A stretch of DNA of 44,034 nucleotides, taken from positions 1 to 44,034 of the forward strand of contig JAIQFL010000053.1 of NCBI GenBank assembly GCA_020073365.1. The letters are read 5' to 3'. The notes under the pieces were generated by a model. It did not search any database. It was not told where the DNA came from and saw only the letters and a list, made by a program, of their open reading frames with translations. Source of the DNA: Terriglobia bacterium (GTDB lineage: Bacteria > Acidobacteriota > Terriglobia > Bryobacterales > Bryobacteraceae). Below are positions 7,932-16,186 of this stretch, piece after piece (positions within the stretch are counted from its first letter, which is position 1; each line of letters begins with the position of its first letter). The translations under genes and the position numbers were made by a program.

Positions 7932-9344
7932 ATGCGACGCATATCCGTTCTTTCTGTTGTCTTGCTTCTCGGTCTGGCGTTCACACTGGTTTCGCGTGAG
8001 CCGGCTCCCAACCCGCGACTGAAGAAAGGTGGCCGCCTGCCGGAACGCAGCGGGTGGATCCAGGTGCATCTGGAGGGCACGCCCGGCGATATCGGCTTTC
8101 AACATGGATACCTGCTGGCGGCGGAAATCAGGGACAACTTCAAGGCCATTTCCACGGAAATGACCCACGAGGAAAAGAAGGGTTGGGAGTTCTTCCGCAA
8201 GACGGCGCGCGAAGTGTTCTGGCCGCATGTGGAGCCGGAGTACCGCGACGAAATCACGGGTATTGTCGACGGCCTGGCGGCCCGCGGCGTGAAGCTGGAT
8301 GTGTGGGACATGGTGGCCATGAATGCGTGGCTCGAATTGCCGTACTACGATAAGTGGCTCAGCAAGGGCATTCCTACTGCGACCGGCGCCCCCGAATCGG
8401 GCAAAGGTCCGGGGGACCACTGCAGCGCGTTTGCGGCTACGGGAAGTTATACGAAGGACGGGCGGGTGGTGATTGGTCACAACAACTGGACCAGTTACTC
8501 GTCGGGTGAGCGGTGGAACGTGATGTTCGACATCGCGCCGGCGAAGGGCAGCCGGATCCTGATGGATGGCGCGGCCGGCCTGATCCACAGCGGCGACGAT
8601 TTCGGGGTGAATGCGGCGGGTATCATCATCACCGAGACCACCATCAGCGGGTTCAGCGGGTTCGATCCGAACGGGATTCCGGAATTCGTGCGGGCACGCA
8701 AGGCGATGCAGTATGCTACGTCGATCGACGATTTCGCGCAGATTATGAAGGTTGGAAATAACGGGGGCTATGCCAACAACTGGCTGGTGGCGGACCGCAA
8801 GACCAACGAGGTGGCGAGCCTGGAGCTGGGGCTGAAAAACGTCACGCTCCAGCGGACCATGGACGGGTTTTTCGTAGGCTCGAACTTCCCGGCGGACCCC
8901 AAGCTGATCAAGGAGGAGACGGAATTCGATCCGAACGACAAGAGCAAGAGCGAGAATGCGCGGCACGCTCGCTGGCTCACGTTGATGGAGCAGAATAAGG
9001 GGAAGATCGACGTGGTGGCGGGTCAGAAGTTCCTGTCGGACCACTTCGACAGTTACTCCGGCAAGGTGGAACCCAGCGAGCGCACGCTGTGCGGGCATAT
9101 TGAAGTTTCGCCGCGCGGCATGGGGACCTGGCAGGCGCCTTACGCCCCGGCCGGCGCGGTGCAGAATAAGGTGACGGACGCCGCCGGGGCGGAGAAAATG
9201 TCGCTCACGGCGGCGCTGGGGCACGCATGCGGGATCGGCTTCAAGGGGCAGGAGCACCTGGCGAAGCATCCGGAGTTCGCCTGGATGAAGGATATTCTGC
9301 GGGACATGCCGGCGCGCGGTTGGGCGCGGTTCGCGGCGAGGTGA
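7932..9344 (+). CDS. secreted Ntn-hydrolase, C45 peptidase / phospholipase B-like
   Basis: The product is about 470 residues from the ATG at 7932. MRRISVLSVVLLLGLAFTLV is a good secretion signal. An in-frame ATG at 7890 would put extra residues before it and overlap the selD start, so it is less likely. The candidate nucleophile is Cys164 in GDHCSAFAATG, which opens an Ntn-hydrolase fold and is followed by GRVVIGHNNWTSY and GIIITETTISG, typical of the C45 (acyl-coenzyme A:6-aminopenicillanic acid acyltransferase) and phospholipase B-like groups. Such enzymes hydrolyse amide or ester bonds after autoprocessing in front of the Cys. The substrate is unknown. The gene is divergent from selD with only 26 bp between the starts, so the promoters must overlap coding sequence or each other. 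Confidence 0.8.
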   Translation: MRRISVLSVVLLLGLAFTLVSREPAPNPRLKKGGRLPERSGWIQVHLEGTPGDIGFQHGYLLAAEIRDNFKAISTEMTHEEKKGWEFFRKTAREVFWPHVEPEYRDEITGIVDGLAARGVKLDVWDMVAMNAWLELPYYDKWLSKGIPTATGAPESGKGPGDHCSAFAATGSYTKDGRVVIGHNNWTSYSSGERWNVMFDIAPAKGSRILMDGAAGLIHSGDDFGVNAAGIIITETTISGFSGFDPNGIPEFVRARKAMQYATSIDDFAQIMKVGNNGGYANNWLVADRKTNEVASLELGLKNVTLQRTMDGFFVGSNFPADPKLIKEETEFDPNDKSKSENARHARWLTLMEQNKGKIDVVAGQKFLSDHFDSYSGKVEPSERTLCGHIEVSPRGMGTWQAPYAPAGAVQNKVTDAAGAEKMSLTAALGHACGIGFKGQEHLAKHPEFAWMKDILRDMPARGWARFAAR

Positions 9345-9354
9345 AAGGGATGAG

Positions 9355-9431
9355 TGGTGGGACAGACGATCGCCTTTTGTCGTCTGTCAGCCGGCGTTAG
9401 CAGGGGCTGGGCAGGTCGGGGGACCTGCCCC
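9355..9431. repeat. double-hairpin intergenic element (REP-like, possible bidirectional terminator)
   Basis: The first hairpin pairs GACAGACGA (9361-9369) with TCGTCTGTC (9380-9388). The second pairs GGGCAGGTC (9409-9417) with GACCTGCCC (9422-9430). The whole is framed by GTGGGAC and GCCCCAC. It fills the gap between two convergent genes, so it may stop transcription from both sides. The sequence style (GTGGG..CCCAC with GCAGG/CCTGC) matches the other REP-like elements in this window. Confidence 0.6.
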
Positions 9432-9436
9432 ACGTT

Positions 9437-9945
9437 TCATTTGATCGGTGTGGCGGTGAGCTCGAGCTGGAACTTGCGCTTGGAATTCAGGTCGTCGGAC
9501 GAGAAGATTTGCGTAGCTTTCCGAAGCGGCACGATTACCGTGGAATTCCATTTGTACTGGCGCACCACCGGGGGCAGAGAAGAAGCAGCACCGGTTTCGA
9601 GCGCCACCGCGCTGACATCGGCAGAGACCTGAACAGTTAGTTGGCCGAGAATTTCCCGGACGTTGTGGCAGTCGATGTTGACGCCCAGATCGAAGTACTG
9701 AAACTGATTCCCGCCGCCGGTAGGAACCGGCAGGCGGGTACCGGTTCGCAACGAGTCCCTTGAGACTTGTCCGAAACGATCAGTGAGTAGGTCCGGCTGT
9801 TGATCACCTTGTTGTCGTCCACTTCCTTAGTCACAAAATCCAGGCGATAGAACCCCGTGACACTCTCTCTTTCTGGCTGGGCAAAGGATGTCCGCGCCAT
9901 CAGCAGCACGCCTGTCAGAATCCACAGCTTCGTTGTTGTTCGCAT
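9437..9945 (-). pseudogene. small secreted protein, frameshifted
   Basis: Two overlapping minus-strand frames read as one protein. The first (from ATG 9945) gives a signal peptide MRTTTKLWILTGVLLMARTS and then FYRLDFVTKEVDDNKVINSR and TYSLIVSDKSQG. The second continues as LRTGTRLPVPTGGGNQFQYF, then DLGVNIDCHNVREILGQL, to the stop at 9437. The reading frame changes near 9750, around SQGTR/LRTG. Joined, it makes a protein of about 170 residues resembling small secreted acidobacterial proteins of unknown function. It needs one extra base (or two fewer) at the junction, so it is either a recent mutation or a sequence error. No function can be assigned. Confidence 0.7.
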
Positions 9946-9962
9946 TTCTTGCTCCTTTATCG

Positions 9963-10502
9963 TTAGCTGCCGCCGGTCAGCGGCGGTATCTGAATCTTCC
10001 GGATCTCGATCGGTTCCGCGCTCCGCTGGTCCGCTTCGATCAAAACCTCACGCGCCTGATCGGGAAAGCGCGCCACCAGGTCCACCAGGGCCCGCTCCTC
10101 AGGCGACAGTGCCGAGGGACGCGGGAAAACACTGAGCCGGGGCAATGGGGAACGGGCCACGACGGGCCGAGTAACTACCCGATGCCTGCGCCGTGGCGCG
10201 GCGGCCTGGGGCTCCTCAGCGGACGCCGCGTCTGTTGTGGCGGGCGGCTGCGCCGTCGAGATGGTACGTTCCGCAATGGTCGCCTGGGGCTTCACCCGGT
10301 GGGTGATTGCCACTACCAGCAGGGACGCAAGGACGGGAATCGCCACAGCCCAGCGCCACCACCCGAAACGGCGCTGAGTACCTGCGGCTCGCACCCGTCC
10401 GAGCACGCGCTGTTCCAGGCCGGGCCTGGGCTCCTCGCTCGAGTAACTGGCGAGTGCCTCATCCAGGAGTTTGTCGAGCTCATCGGGCTGGTTACTTCTC
10501 AT
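9963..10502 (-). CDS. single-pass membrane protein, probable partner (anti-sigma-like) of the ECF sigma factor
   Basis: The protein has 179 residues. A charged cytoplasmic N-terminus (DELDKLLDEALASYSSEEPR) precedes one membrane helix, WAVAIPVLASLLVVAITH (about 50-67). A Pro/Ala/Arg-rich linker and a small C-terminal region containing ALSPEERALVDLVARFPDQA follow. The start codon lies inside the end of the sigma gene (11-bp overlap, 10492-10502), so the two are translationally coupled. Position and topology suit a membrane anti-sigma factor, but the usual ZAS His/Cys motif is absent, so this role is inferred from context. Similar short proteins follow many acidobacterial ECF genes. Confidence 0.65.
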   Translation of the reverse strand: MRSNQPDELDKLLDEALASYSSEEPRPGLEQRVLGRVRAAGTQRRFGWWRWAVAIPVLASLLVVAITHRVKPQATIAERTISTAQPPATTDAASAEEPQAAAPRRRHRVVTRPVVARSPLPRLSVFPRPSALSPEERALVDLVARFPDQAREVLIEADQRSAEPIEIRKIQIPPLTGGS

Positions 10503-11082
10503 GACGACCTTCCGACATGCGAGTCAGTTTTTCCCTGAGGATCTGCCGCGCCCGCATCAGGCGCGTGCGGACCGTACCTTCGGGGAGTCCCATCAGTCCG
10601 GCAATCTGCCGGGAATTGAGCTCTTCCACGGTGGAGAGCGCCAGCGGCTGCCGTAGTTCCTCCGGCAGGGCGTCTACAAACCGCTGGACGGTGGCATTCC
10701 AATCGGCCGCGATCGCGGCTTCTTCGGGGCTGGCGTCAGGCGATGCCGCATTCGGGTCCGGCGGCTCCTGGCGCCTTCTGGGCAGCCTCTCCACGGCGAT
10801 CCGCCAGGTGGTGCGGGCCAGGAAGGCTTTCTCGTCCTCGATGCTTTCCCAGGCCCCGGTCCGATACAGCTTCAGGAACGTTTCCTGAACCGCGTCTTCC
10901 GCGTCGTGGGAGTTCCGGAGGAGCGCGTATGCCACCCGGAAGACAAAGCGCGCCTGCCGCTCGACCAAAGCTACGAACCGGTCATCACGGGCGACGGCTT
11001 GGTTCGCTTTCGCCAATTGTTTGCTGCCCCGCCAACCCTCAGCTCCAGGAATCCGATCGGTTATGACGCTTCCATCCTGCAT
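10492..11082 (-). CDS. RNA polymerase ECF-type sigma factor
   Basis: The sigma-70 region 2 segment RFVFRVAYALLRNSHDAEDA continues into VQETFLKLYR. The region 4 helix-turn-helix ELNSRQIAGLMGLPEGTVRT follows, then RLMRARQILREKL. The two domains are joined by a short acidic linker, which is the ECF layout. It redirects RNA polymerase to a small regulon in response to a signal passed by a partner protein, probably the membrane protein encoded just after it. The ATG at 11082 is chosen here. An in-frame TTG at 11130 would add 16 residues and cannot be excluded. Target promoters cannot be read from this window. Confidence 0.93.
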   Translation of the reverse strand: MQDGSVITDRIPGAEGWRGSKQLAKANQAVARDDRFVALVERQARFVFRVAYALLRNSHDAEDAVQETFLKLYRTGAWESIEDEKAFLARTTWRIAVERLPRRRQEPPDPNAASPDASPEEAAIAADWNATVQRFVDALPEELRQPLALSTVEELNSRQIAGLMGLPEGTVRTRLMRARQILREKLTRMSEGRHEK

Positions 11083-11141
11083 GCGGCCACGTTCATAAGT
11101 TAAGACCGGGGAAAGCGGGGAAGCGTTCAACTATTTGGGAG

Positions 11142-11247
11142 GGTGGGGCAGGCGATTTGCCTGCCCGCGGTCGAGCAAAGCTCGCGGCGCCCCGCTTCGC
11201 GGTACAAGGCCGGTTGGCAGGCGAAACCGCCTGCCCCACCGTTTTTG
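11142..11247. repeat. intergenic triple-hairpin palindrome (REP-like)
   Basis: An outer inverted repeat pairs GGTGGGGCAGGCG (11142-11154) with CGCCTGCCCCACC (11228-11240). Inside are smaller hairpins: GGCAGGC/GCCTGCC at about 11147-11165, CGAG/CTCG near 11171, and GGCAGGCG/CGCCTGCC on the right arm. GTTTTT follows directly after the right arm. The element lies between the receptor gene and the sigma gene, both on the minus strand. It shares the GTGGGGCAGGC motif with the elements near 4150 and 9410. Confidence 0.65.
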
Positions 11248-11270
11248 CTGCCAGCGACCTTCCGAAAGGC

Positions 11271-14200
11271 CTAAAAGTGAATCTTCGCGCCCAACTGGAT
11301 CTTCCGCGAACCGCTCGTCACCGAATTGCGGATGCGGCCGAATAGCGTGCTGGTGATATCGGTGGTCGGGGCGTTGAACATCACGGAGTTGGTCAGATTC
11401 GTGGCGTCGCCGCGGATCTCCAGCTTTACCCTCTCCGTCACCGGCACACGCTTCAACAGCGACGCATCCATCTCGAAGTAGTGCGGGCCCACGAAGAAGT
11501 TCCGTCCGGTGTTGCCCATCTGGCCCGCGCCCGGTGCCGAGAATTTGGCCCGTTCGGCGCTGTCGAAGTACCAGATGAGCCCGCTGGCGGCGTCCAGGAA
11601 CGGGGTGCCATCGCCGCGGCCGCAGCCGGTGCAGTTGGCAGTGGACTGGTTCACGTTGCTCACGGTGTTGGTCCCGGCATACACCGTGAAGGGCCGTCCG
11701 CTGGTGATGCGCGCGAATCCGGTAACCTCCCATCCGCTCACAATCCGATTCGCAAGGCCCGAAGCATTGCCCAGCAAGCGCTTGCCCTTACCGAACGGCA
11801 GTTCGACCACCCAGTTGGTCTGCAGCGCGTGGCGCCGGTCGAAGTCGGACGGCGCATAGTTCAGCCGGCGATTGTAGATGTCGAACGGGGTGTCGCTGGC
11901 CGTGGACGCGTTGCCCGTGCCGACCACCGTGAGGGTGGGGTCGAAGGAACGCGTGTCGAGCGACTTCGACCAGGTGTACCCAACCTGGAATGCAATGCCA
12001 CTGGTCAGGCGGCGCTCCACCTGCACTTCGAGCGCATGGTAGGTGGAGAAATCGTTCGAGTCGACGACATTCATCCCGCTGCCGTATTGCGGATACGGAA
12101 TAAAAAAGAACGGCTGCCCGGCCGAGAGTTGCGTCACCGACTGGCCGTTCTGAAGCCGGGTGGCGAACGAATTCGCCAGTGCGGCCACGGAGTTCAGGCT
12201 GAGGTTGGAAGCGAACAGGCGCCGGATCATCGCCGACGCCGTCTCACCCGGGTTGATACGCGAATCGGCCTTCAGCACGTTATTGACAAGGGCCGACTCG
12301 CCGCCGGCTTTGATGGTATTGAACGCGTCCAGGAATCCGTTACTGAAGATCTGGTCCTGGTTGGCGTTGTACGCGCCCAGCAGGTGGTACGCGCGGCGGC
12401 CGATGTAAGCCACGTCGAGAACCGTGTTCTTGGCGACCTGGCGTTGGATGTCGAACGAGAACTGGTGGGTTCGCGGGGTCTTGAGGTTGGGATCCACCAC
12501 CAGGTTGGATGCGGACGCGAATGGGGCGGGGGTGGTCAAACCGTTCGGAGGGGTGGTGGGGGGAGCCAGGTCGGGCAGATTCCGCAAGCGGCCGCCGTTC
12601 TGGCCGAAGTCGGTATTGATCGCCGCAAAGGCCGCGCCCGGCAGATTGTTGAGAATCTGCGAGGCGATCAGGAACGTGTTGATGCGGTCATAGGCGATTC
12701 GGTAATTGGAGCGGATGGCGGTCTTCCCGTTGCGAAACGGGTCCCAGGCAAAGCCGATGGAGGGCCCTATATTGCCAAGCTGGTTCTTAAACAGGTCGCC
12801 TGGAACCCACTGGGCGGTGTTGGTGGGAGCGGCGCCGGCGACGATCGTCTGGTTGGGAACCTTGATGTTGTTGGCGGGTGTGGTGGGAGAGAGCCGGACC
12901 TCATAGCGAAGTCCGATGTCGACCGTAAAGTTCGGCCGCAGTTTCCAGGTGTCTTGAGCGTAAAACTCGTACTCCGGGTAGCGCGTATCGAACAGAAAGG
13001 TGTTCTTGGTCCACTGATTGTCCTGTGCCACGAAGCCGCGGTCGATCTGCCCCAGGCGGCCCAGCAGGAAGTTGATGCTCGACGCGAAATTAGGACGGTC
13101 GAAGGTCGTGTTGAGATCCGACGGCAGCCCGAAGGTCGCCGGATCGACGGTGTTGATCGTAGTGGAGAAGTTGATCTCCTCGGCGGCGTTGAGGCCGGCC
13201 ACGGAACCGCGCTGGTCCTCCTCGCGCACCTGGCGCAGATTGACGCCGAACTTGAAACTGTGCGCGCCGCGGAAGTAGGCGAAGTTGTCCACCAGCATCC
13301 AGGTGCTGACCACCCGCGAGTTGCCGAAGTAATACTGCCAGGTGGTGTCCACCGGCGCCGTCGAAATCGAGATCTTGTCGAGCGAGGACGGCTGCCCGAA
13401 GATCGGATCGTACCGGTTCTGTCCCACCACCAGCTCGTTGGTGATTTGGCCATTGGGCGTAAAGCGCCAGTTCAAGGCGAAGTTGCGCGGTCCGCGCAGG
13501 GTGTTCACCAGGCAGGGCTGCCCGGGAAACACGGGTTGGCCGCTGTTAACCACGTCGCACTTGCTGTCGTCACGGCCCCAGGCGACGCGCCCGTAAACCG
13601 TGTTCCTGGAATTGATCACCTGGTCGATCTTGATGGTCTGGTCGTGCTGACGCTCCGAAGCCTGCGCGCTGAAAGTGTAGCCCGCGGTGTTGAGACCGTC
13701 GCCCACGGCAAAATTGTTGGGCAGCGGTTCGTTCTTGACCTCGGTCAGGATGCTGGGGTCGAGCCCCAGGTGTTGTGGGTCGTTCGCCGCTACATCGTAG
13801 GTCCCGATGCTCAGTCCCGGCAGGGGATTGCCGGCGGAGTCGATGGAAGCTCCTGTCACACCGGCCGGCTGGTTGCGGCCGCCCTTCACGTATCGCAGGA
13901 GGCCGGTGCGCGCAGTGGCGGTGTAAACCGTGCGCGCCGTAGCGGCGCTGGAGCGTGCGCGCAAGGCCTGGATCTCGAAAAAGAAGAAGGTCTTGTTCTT
14001 GATAATCGGGCCGCCGATGCCGCCGCCAAATATGTTCTGCTGCAATTGCGCCTTGCCCAGATTATCGAGATTGTTCTGCCATTCGTTGGCGTTCAGCCGC
14101 GGGGTGCGATAGAACCAGAAACCGTCGCCGTGATATTCGTTGGTGCCCGAGCGCGTGATCATGGCCACCTGCCCGCCGCTGTTGCGCCCGTACTCGGCGG

Positions 14201-14873
14201 TGTTATTGCCGGTCAGCACGCGGAATTCATCCAGCATGTCGGGATTGACGCGGAACGACGTGGTGTTGGAGCCGCCCTGGCTGGAATCGTTGACGTCGAT
14301 GCCGTCCAGCGTGTAGTTCCAGGCGCGGTCGCGCGCACCATGCACCATGATGCCGCCGCCCGTGGGCGAGCCGGAAACCACCCCCGGTTGCATGATGACC
14401 AGATCGAGCGGATTGCGTCCGCGGGTCCCCACGATGGGGAGGTCCATGACCGCTTGGGAGGTGACCAGATTGCCATAGTTGCCGGAGTTACTGGTCTGGA
14501 CCGTATCCGCGGCGGCTTGCACCTCCACCTTGTCGGAGAGGGCACCGACCTCGAGTTTCACGTTGACCGTGGCCGGCTGGCCGATGGAAACCATATTGTT
14601 GCGCGACGTAAACGTGCGGAAGCCAGCGGCCTCCACGTCAAGTTCGTACGATCCGGACTGCACCGCTTCAAATACGTAGTTTCCGGCCGCGGACGTTTTG
14701 GTTTCGAATGTAACGCGCGTCCCTTCGCTGATGAGTTTGACGCTGGCGTTGGGCACGACGGCCCCGCTGGAATCCTGAACCGTGCCCAGGACTCGGGAAG
14801 TAGTGCCTTGGGCGAAAGCCGCTCCGCAGGCACACACTACGAAAATGAGACAAAAGATCCCCTTGGTAAGCAT
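11271..14873 (-). CDS. Oar-like TonB-dependent outer-membrane receptor with carboxypeptidase-regulatory domain
   Basis: The protein has 1200 residues. A signal peptide (1-21, ending AAFAQ) is followed by a carboxypeptidase-regulatory/CnaB-like beta fold (about 25-115: [20 protein letters not shown]). A plug domain comes next (about 135-245, with [19 protein letters not shown] and [15 protein letters not shown]), then a long beta-barrel ending in [10 protein letters not shown] with a terminal aromatic residue. These Oar-type receptors occur in dozens of copies in Solibacter-like genomes and are thought to import polysaccharide fragments or act in adhesion, but the ligand here is unknown. No SusD-like partner lies beside it. 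The ECF sigma pair upstream on the same strand is a possible regulator, separated by the palindrome at 11142-11247. Confidence 0.93.
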   Translation of the reverse strand: MLTKGIFCLIFVVCACGAAFAQGTTSRVLGTVQDSSGAVVPNASVKLISEGTRVTFETKTSAAGNYVFEAVQSGSYELDVEAAGFRTFTSRNNMVSIGQPATVNVKLEVGALSDKVEVQAAADTVQTSNSGNYGNLVTSQAVMDLPIVGTRGRNPLDLVIMQPGVVSGSPTGGGIMVHGARDRAWNYTLDGIDVNDSSQGGSNTTSFRVNPDMLDEFRVLTGNNTAEYGRNSGGQVAMITRSGTNEYHGDGFWFYRTPRLNANEWQNNLDNLGKAQLQQNIFGGGIGGPIIKNKTFFFFEIQALRARSSAATARTVYTATARTGLLRYVKGGRNQPAGVTGASIDSAGNPLPGLSIGTYDVAANDPQHLGLDPSILTEVKNEPLPNNFAVGDGLNTAGYTFSAQASERQHDQTIKIDQVINSRNTVYGRVAWGRDDSKCDVVNSGQPVFPGQPCLVNTLRGPRNFALNWRFTPNGQITNELVVGQNRYDPIFGQPSSLDKISISTAPVDTTWQYYFGNSRVVSTWMLVDNFAYFRGAHSFKFGVNLRQVREEDQRGSVAGLNAAEEINFSTTINTVDPATFGLPSDLNTTFDRPNFASSINFLLGRLGQIDRGFVAQDNQWTKNTFLFDTRYPEYEFYAQDTWKLRPNFTVDIGLRYEVRLSPTTPANNIKVPNQTIVAGAAPTNTAQWVPGDLFKNQLGNIGPSIGFAWDPFRNGKTAIRSNYRIAYDRINTFLIASQILNNLPGAAFAAINTDFGQNGGRLRNLPDLAPPTTPPNGLTTPAPFASASNLVVDPNLKTPRTHQFSFDIQRQVAKNTVLDVAYIGRRAYHLLGAYNANQDQIFSNGFLDAFNTIKAGGESALVNNVLKADSRINPGETASAMIRRLFASNLSLNSVAALANSFATRLQNGQSVTQLSAGQPFFFIPYPQYGSGMNVVDSNDFSTYHALEVQVERRLTSGIAFQVGYTWSKSLDTRSFDPTLTVVGTGNASTASDTPFDIYNRRLNYAPSDFDRRHALQTNWVVELPFGKGKRLLGNASGLANRIVSGWEVTGFARITSGRPFTVYAGTNTVSNVNQSTANCTGCGRGDGTPFLDAASGLIWYFDSAERAKFSAPGAGQMGNTGRNFFVGPHYFEMDASLLKRVPVTERVKLEIRGDATNLTNSVMFNAPTTDITSTLFGRIRNSVTSGSRKIQLGAKIHF

Positions 14874-14977
14874 ATGGGGGGAGGATAGCAGAAAGAAAGG
14901 CGTGGCGTAAAGCGGCTCCCCAAACGCGGAAGCTGGCCGTGAAACGATTTCATCGGAAGCTCAGAGGCGTCGCTTTG

Positions 14978-16180
14978 CTATTTCTGTTGCTTGCCCTTCT
15001 TGCCCGTCTGGGCGGGAGGCGGCGGTCCAATTGAGGTCACGGCAAAGTCGGCCAGCGGCTTTTCCGCAGACGGACCCGAAATGGTAATTCGCCTTGGATA
15101 GGGGTGACCTTCGGCGGGCGCGTAGTCCTGGTAGGCGATCTTGATCGGGCTGGCATCCGGCTTCTCCCGGTAGACGATCTCGGATGGGAGCCCCTTGTCA
15201 TTGAGCGAAACCGCGTACGAGTCCGGGCCGCTGTCGGTTTCGATCTTCCCTGCGGAGTCCGGGCTGGCGACCACCTCCCTGCCGAGCAGTTCGGCCAGTA
15301 CCGTGTGGATCTGATACTTACCGAACGTTGCAGCCGCATTTTTCAGTGGGGCCTCATCCTTTGGCCTTGTCAGCTTCCCGGTGCAGCCCGAGGGCGGTTT
15401 TCCAACCGAGACGGTGGTCGTGCACTCACCCAGCTTACTGTCTACAAACTTCATACTAACTACGTTCCACCCCTGAGAAAAAGACATTTGCCACTCTTGC
15501 GCCTGCTTGTCACCGTCGAGCACCGTCGCTTTTCCCTGACCGGCAAGGTTTGCCGGTACGGCTAACCCTTGCACTCCGCCAAACGCCGATACGACGCTTA
15601 ATAACAGTCTGCGACCATCCTGCCGGCGTGCCGCGAGGTTAGGCCGCAATGTGAAAGGTTCATTCCTCGGAGCCGCTTCTGTCAAGGGAATTCGTTTTGT
15701 CTCAGGTTCGAGGCCATCGCCGCCCACCCGAATCTCGGCTTCGCCTGGGGAGAGATCGGAGACTACCTTTTTACGTCCTTCGGTGCGACCGTAATAGTGA
15801 TTGTTGACGATGACTTCGCAGTCGGTTGGCTCGCAGAAAATCGTTAGCGGACCTCCCAACACCGGTGGCGGAGGGGGCGGAGGGGGCTTGATGAGGTCAA
15901 TTAGGCCGTCAGGAGCTCGAATGTCCTTGAGAACCTCGATGACCAGCGGAATCCTATAAAAGTCCACATCTCTCCTCTGTACATACTGGACGACACACTT
16001 TACATCGTTTTTGTCCATTACCAAAAGAATCACTGCCCCAAAGCTGAGCCGACCTTCCGTCTGATCAGCACACGATGGCTTCGCCGAGCTTGGATCGGGT
16101 TTGCGGCCGCGGCCCTGAGCCCGGAGTTCACAGGCCCCGAAGAGTGCAATGACGATGAAAGCGCATCTTGCTGTTCGCAT
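14978..16180 (-). CDS. secreted protein with PEGA-like segment, unknown function
   Basis: The protein has 400 residues. It has a signal peptide (MRTARCAFIVIALFGACELRA), a first domain with two Cys, an eight-proline run, and a PEGA-like beta segment (LTIFCEPTDCEVIVNNHYYG, then LSPGEAEIRVGGDGLEPETK). The C-terminal half is unassigned and may be a small lipoprotein-like fold (YQDYAPAEGHPYPRRITI). PEGA segments are small surface or extracytoplasmic beta modules, also present in the kinase encoded 6 bp upstream. The spacing and a good ribosome site (GGAG, about 6 nt before the ATG, inside the kinase 3' end) indicate coupled expression. It may be an extracytoplasmic partner of that kinase; this is inference only. 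Confidence 0.7.
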   Translation of the reverse strand: MRTARCAFIVIALFGACELRAQGRGRKPDPSSAKPSCADQTEGRLSFGAVILLVMDKNDVKCVVQYVQRRDVDFYRIPLVIEVLKDIRAPDGLIDLIKPPPPPPPPVLGGPLTIFCEPTDCEVIVNNHYYGRTEGRKKVVSDLSPGEAEIRVGGDGLEPETKRIPLTEAAPRNEPFTLRPNLAARRQDGRRLLLSVVSAFGGVQGLAVPANLAGQGKATVLDGDKQAQEWQMSFSQGWNVVSMKFVDSKLGECTTTVSVGKPPSGCTGKLTRPKDEAPLKNAAATFGKYQIHTVLAELLGREVVASPDSAGKIETDSGPDSYAVSLNDKGLPSEIVYREKPDASPIKIAYQDYAPAEGHPYPRRITISGPSAEKPLADFAVTSIGPPPPAQTGKKGKQQK

Positions 16181-16186
16181 GTACTC

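Noticed and set aside
9437..9945. Programmed ribosomal frameshift in the small secreted protein
   Set aside because: No slippery heptamer or downstream structure is evident at the junction, and a mutation or sequence error is simpler.
11481..14888. A 1135-codon open frame on the plus strand
   Set aside because: It is fully antisense to the Oar-like receptor, which has clear domains. Long antisense frames are expected at this GC content.
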